Source of the DNA: Actinomycetes bacterium
GTDB lineage: Bacteria > Actinomycetota > Acidimicrobiia > Acidimicrobiales > CADCSY01
Reading direction: 5' to 3'
DNA length: 25,558 nucleotides
Assembly (NCBI GenBank): GCA_025464025.1
Contig: JAODBP010000323.1
Location: 1-25,558, forward strand
Part shown: positions 23,637 to 25,558 of the stretch, piece by piece
How positions within the stretch are numbered: the first letter of the stretch is position 1
Layout of the letters: each line of letters begins with the position of its first letter
Notes under the pieces: generated by a model
Databases searched by the model: none
Seen by the model: the letters and a program-made list of their open reading frames with translations, nothing else
What the model was told of the DNA's origin: nothing
Program-made: the position numbers and the translations under genes

Positions 23637-25118
23637 TCAGTACTTGATGACGGTGGCGCGGGGCGGGCGGTCGACCGCCAGCATGCACGCACCGGTGGCC
23701 GGTCCCCGGGTGGGGAGCGGGCACGGGTAGTTGAACCGCAGCACGAACGCCACCGGCGGCTTGGTGTCGGTGCCGCTGTACCACTGCTTGGTCCGGAAGA
23801 TGGGCTGCGTGTCGGGCAGGTCGCTCATCTTCTGGTTCTTCAGGGCGGCGGCCAGGCGGTCGCTGGTCACGTTGTTGCCCAGCGACCAGATGGCGGCGGC
23901 GACGCGCCGGACCTGGAAGCAGATGCCGACCGTGCCCGTCCAGCGGGCGCTGTTGATGTCGGTCTCGTTGAACTGGTACTGCCGCTGGTTCAGCTGCTTG
24001 GCCAGCGTGCCCGTGCACATCTTGCCGTAGGCGGTCTCCTTGACCTTGCCCAGGCGCCAGCCGTTCCGCAGGATGGGCTCGGTCGAGTACCAGCCGACCT
24101 TGTCCATGTACGCCGCCGCGTCGGCGCCGGCGGCCCGGACGATGCCGGCCTGGTTGGAGTCGCTGTGCAGGGCGTCGATGCCCGGGCCCCAGGCGGCTGC
24201 CTTGAGCTGCTGGTTCTTGAACTCGGCGAACACGGCGCCCACCGTGGCCACGGTGATGTAGTGGGTGATGACGACGAAGTCGACGCCCTTCTCCTTGAAC
24301 CGGCGCAGGGCGGGGCCGATGCCCTGGGTGCAGACGACGCCGGTGCAGGGCAGGACTTCGAGCTCGACGTCCTTGACGCCGGCGTTGTCCAGCTCGTCCA
24401 TGTAGTCGCGCTTGGTCTCGGCGATGATGTTGGGCCGGGTCGGCAGGTTGGCCGACAGCACGCCGACGTGGTGGCCCTTGAAGATGCCCGCCGTCTTGCC
24501 GTACTTCACGAACGCCTCGGCCGTCTGGTCCGACGCCGGGTAGCGGCTCACGATCCGGCCGTTGGCCGGGGCGTAGTCGGTCGACGGCGTCTCGGCGGCG
24601 GCGATCGAGATCGTCTTGTGCAGGATCGACACGCACCGCTGGTTCTGCGGCATGCCCGTCCCGAAGTTCACGAGCGACTTGAAGTCCTCGGTCACCCGGA
24701 TGCACAGGGCCTGGAGGTGCCCGGCCTGGTCGGGCGCCAGCACGTTGTACAGGGACGTCTTGAAGTTGATCTTGCGGCCGTTGATGCCACCGCACTGGTT
24801 CACGACGTCCCAGTAGGCCTTGTAGGCCTGGTTGAAGTTCATCTGGTCGACGCCGGCGAGGCGCTTCAGCGCTTCGACGTCGAGCGAGGTGTCCGACACC
24901 GTGATCTGGGTGGGCGTGACGCCCGGGCTGCTCGAGTTGCGAGTCCCGGCCGGTGCCGTGCTCTGGGCACAGAACTGACCATCGACCTCGAACGGGTTGG
25001 CTCCCGTCTGCGCCGCCTTGACCCCGGATGCGTTGGCTGAGGTGCCGACGACCATGGTCGCCAGCACGGCGATGCACGCCGCGAACGCGGCGATGCGGTG
25101 CGAATGCCTTCTCGGCAT
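23637..25118 (-). CDS. ABC-type substrate-binding protein (periplasmic-binding-like type I)
   Basis: 493 residues. ATG 25118 has GGGGGAA upstream. Residues 1-32 are a signal peptide (MPRRHSHR, then a hydrophobic run to VVGTSANA). The N-terminal lobe contains ITVSDTSLDVEALKRL and NQCGGINGRKINFKTSLYN, resembling the leucine/amide binding proteins of branched-chain amino acid transporters. The second lobe contains VGVLSANLPTRPNIIAETKRDYMDEL and VDFVVITHYITVATVGAVFAEF. The mature part has about ten Cys, far more than the usual two, so several disulfides are likely. No lipobox Cys is seen at the cleavage site. No transporter permease or ATPase gene is near, so ligand and partner are unknown. Confidence 0.8.
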   Translation of the reverse strand: MPRRHSHRIAAFAACIAVLATMVVGTSANASGVKAAQTGANPFEVDGQFCAQSTAPAGTRNSSSPGVTPTQITVSDTSLDVEALKRLAGVDQMNFNQAYKAYWDVVNQCGGINGRKINFKTSLYNVLAPDQAGHLQALCIRVTEDFKSLVNFGTGMPQNQRCVSILHKTISIAAAETPSTDYAPANGRIVSRYPASDQTAEAFVKYGKTAGIFKGHHVGVLSANLPTRPNIIAETKRDYMDELDNAGVKDVELEVLPCTGVVCTQGIGPALRRFKEKGVDFVVITHYITVATVGAVFAEFKNQQLKAAAWGPGIDALHSDSNQAGIVRAAGADAAAYMDKVGWYSTEPILRNGWRLGKVKETAYGKMCTGTLAKQLNQRQYQFNETDINSARWTGTVGICFQVRRVAAAIWSLGNNVTSDRLAAALKNQKMSDLPDTQPIFRTKQWYSGTDTKPPVAFVLRFNYPCPLPTRGPATGACMLAVDRPPRATVIKY

Positions 25119-25258
25119 GTGGTGTTCCCCCTGTGTTGTCCCCCGGATGTGACCCGAGGTTACGGCTCGGATGTCCGCTCGACGCCCCCCAACGCCGTCG
25201 GCTCGCTGCTGTGCCATCCCCCCGGATGCGCCGGCCCCCTCGGGACCGGTTTCAAACG

Positions 25259-25287
25259 AGTGTGTGAGCGGCGCACGCGCCTGTCAA
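25259..25287 (-). promoter_or_regulatory. Candidate sigma-70 promoter with embedded palindrome
   Basis: On the minus strand, TTGACA (25287-25282) is a perfect -35. CACACT follows at 17-nt spacing as a weak -10 (3 of 6). The spacer contains GGCGCGTGCGCC, a 5+2+5 inverted repeat that could bind a repressor. It would give a leader of about 130 nt before ATG 25118. Confidence 0.4.
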
Positions 25288-25454
25288 CGGGTGTTTCGCT
25301 GGAGCCGCCGCAAACATCCTCGGCGTCCCAAATACCCCCTGCGGGAGCTTCGTGCCGGAGGGCCAGCAGCGGGACCACGCCTGCAAAAGAGAAGGGCGCA
25401 CTGACGGGGCCGGGCCCTGCGCGCCGGACTCCGTGCCGCCCCCAATCGGTTCCG

Positions 25455-25493
25455 GGGTCCCAACCGCATCAAGAGTGATGCGATTTGGGACCC
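25455..25493 (-). terminator. Hairpin 11 nt beyond the tRNA, probable terminator
   Basis: GGGTCCCAA (25455-25463) pairs with TTGGGACCC (25485-25493), then a 1x2 bulge, then CGCATCA with TGATGCG and an AGAG loop. It lies directly beyond the 3' end of the minus-strand tRNA. There is no T-run on the minus strand, so it may end transcription without one or protect the 3' end. Confidence 0.5.
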
Positions 25494-25503
25494 AGAACGC
25501 CGG

Positions 25504-25558
25504 TGCCGACGGAGGGAGTCGAACCCTCACTGCCAGGTACCTAAAACCTGTGCCTCTG
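25504..25558 (-). tRNA. tRNA with anticodon UAG (predicted Leu), 5' part outside the window
   Basis: On the minus strand: anticodon stem CAGGT/ACCTG (25546-25550 and 25534-25538) with loop TTTAGGT, so the anticodon is TAG. The variable region is only GCAGT (25529-25533). T-stem GAGGG/CCCTC with loop TTCGACT, then acceptor strand CGTCGGC (25505-25511) and discriminator A (25504). The CCA end is not encoded. UAG reads CUN Leu codons and A73 fits leucine, but bacterial tRNA-Leu normally has a long variable arm, so its identity is uncertain. The D-arm is only partly visible and the 5' acceptor strand lies beyond the window. Confidence 0.8.

Larger units (their letters stand above)
25119..25503. 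other. 385-bp non-coding interval before the substrate-binding protein gene
   Basis: No convincing gene: frames here are Pro/Ser/Arg-rich. It contains the ribosome site of the downstream gene, a TAACCT box (minus, 25157-25162), a promoter candidate (25259-25287), the 12-bp palindrome GGCGCACGCGCC (25270-25281) and a long hairpin (25455-25493). About 130 nt of 5' leader would precede the start if the distal promoter is used. Confidence 0.6.

Noticed and set aside
25098..25478. Open frame of 126 codons on the plus strand in the interval before the tRNA
   Set aside because: Composition is Pro/Ser/Arg-rich, no ribosome site, it overlaps the substrate-binding gene start on the other strand, and no family is recognised.
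25504..25558. tRNA as an amber suppressor that could read the cupin-MatB TAG
   Set aside because: The T-arm and anticodon loop only fit the minus strand, where the anticodon is UAG (reads CUN), not CUA. It would not decode a UAG stop.

Overview
The window is high-GC DNA with dense, short-gapped genes, many GTG starts and frequent ATGA/TGATG gene overlaps. Several genes have a TAnnnT hexamer 6-8 nt in front of the start codon, as in leaderless actinobacterial mRNAs. Gene content (fatty-acyl-CoA ligases, a P450, an HSL-type esterase, a SigK/RskA-type pair, many secreted proteins) suggests a chromosomal segment of a soil or aquatic actinobacterium, perhaps from the Acidimicrobiia. That placement is inference; no rRNA or full marker set is present. 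I see no transposon, phage gene or CRISPR array.

Layout. (1) 75-1459, minus strand: two membrane-anchored proteins of unknown function. (2) 1519-7676, plus strand: a catabolic cluster of acyl-CoA ligase, a possibly lipocalin-like hypothetical, HSL-family esterase, aldo/keto reductase and, behind its own promoter, an aldehyde dehydrogenase. An 18-bp inverted repeat matching the mycobacterial KstR operator pattern lies in front of the dehydrogenase, and a strong hairpin terminator follows it. (3) 7734-11872: a cell-envelope group with a secreted alpha/beta hydrolase, a cell-wall-binding-repeat protein and an acyltransferase-3/SGNH O-acyltransferase. (4) 11954-12359: two small divergent genes, one Cys-rich. 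(5) 12388-15900: a second catabolic cluster, with a cupin and malonyl-CoA synthetase on the minus strand diverging from a P450 and an EthD-like protein. The cupin and MatB frames are the same and are separated by a single TAG, with no standard start codon at the expected MatB N-terminus. (6) 15893-18404, minus: a translationally coupled operon of Fe-S 23S-type RNA methyltransferase, ECF sigma factor and RskA-like anti-sigma factor. (7) 18463-19507, plus: ribulose-phosphate epimerase and a YchJ/SEC-C protein. (8) 19494-23543, minus: clpP and a 1135-residue RecB-like nuclease/exonuclease/SF1 helicase fusion. (9) 23637-25118, minus: an orphan, unusually Cys-rich substrate-binding protein with a long promoter region. 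(10) The window ends inside a minus-strand tRNA with a UAG anticodon and an unexpectedly short variable region.

How it works together: the two catabolic clusters carry the steps expected for oxidising and CoA-activating a hydrophobic substrate (hydroxylation, ester cleavage, carbonyl redox, aldehyde to acid, acid to CoA ester, malonate to malonyl-CoA). The substrate is not readable from sequence; the KstR-like site points towards steroid- or lipid-type compounds. The other regions are housekeeping (rpe, clpP, RNA methylation, tRNA), stress signalling and envelope modification.
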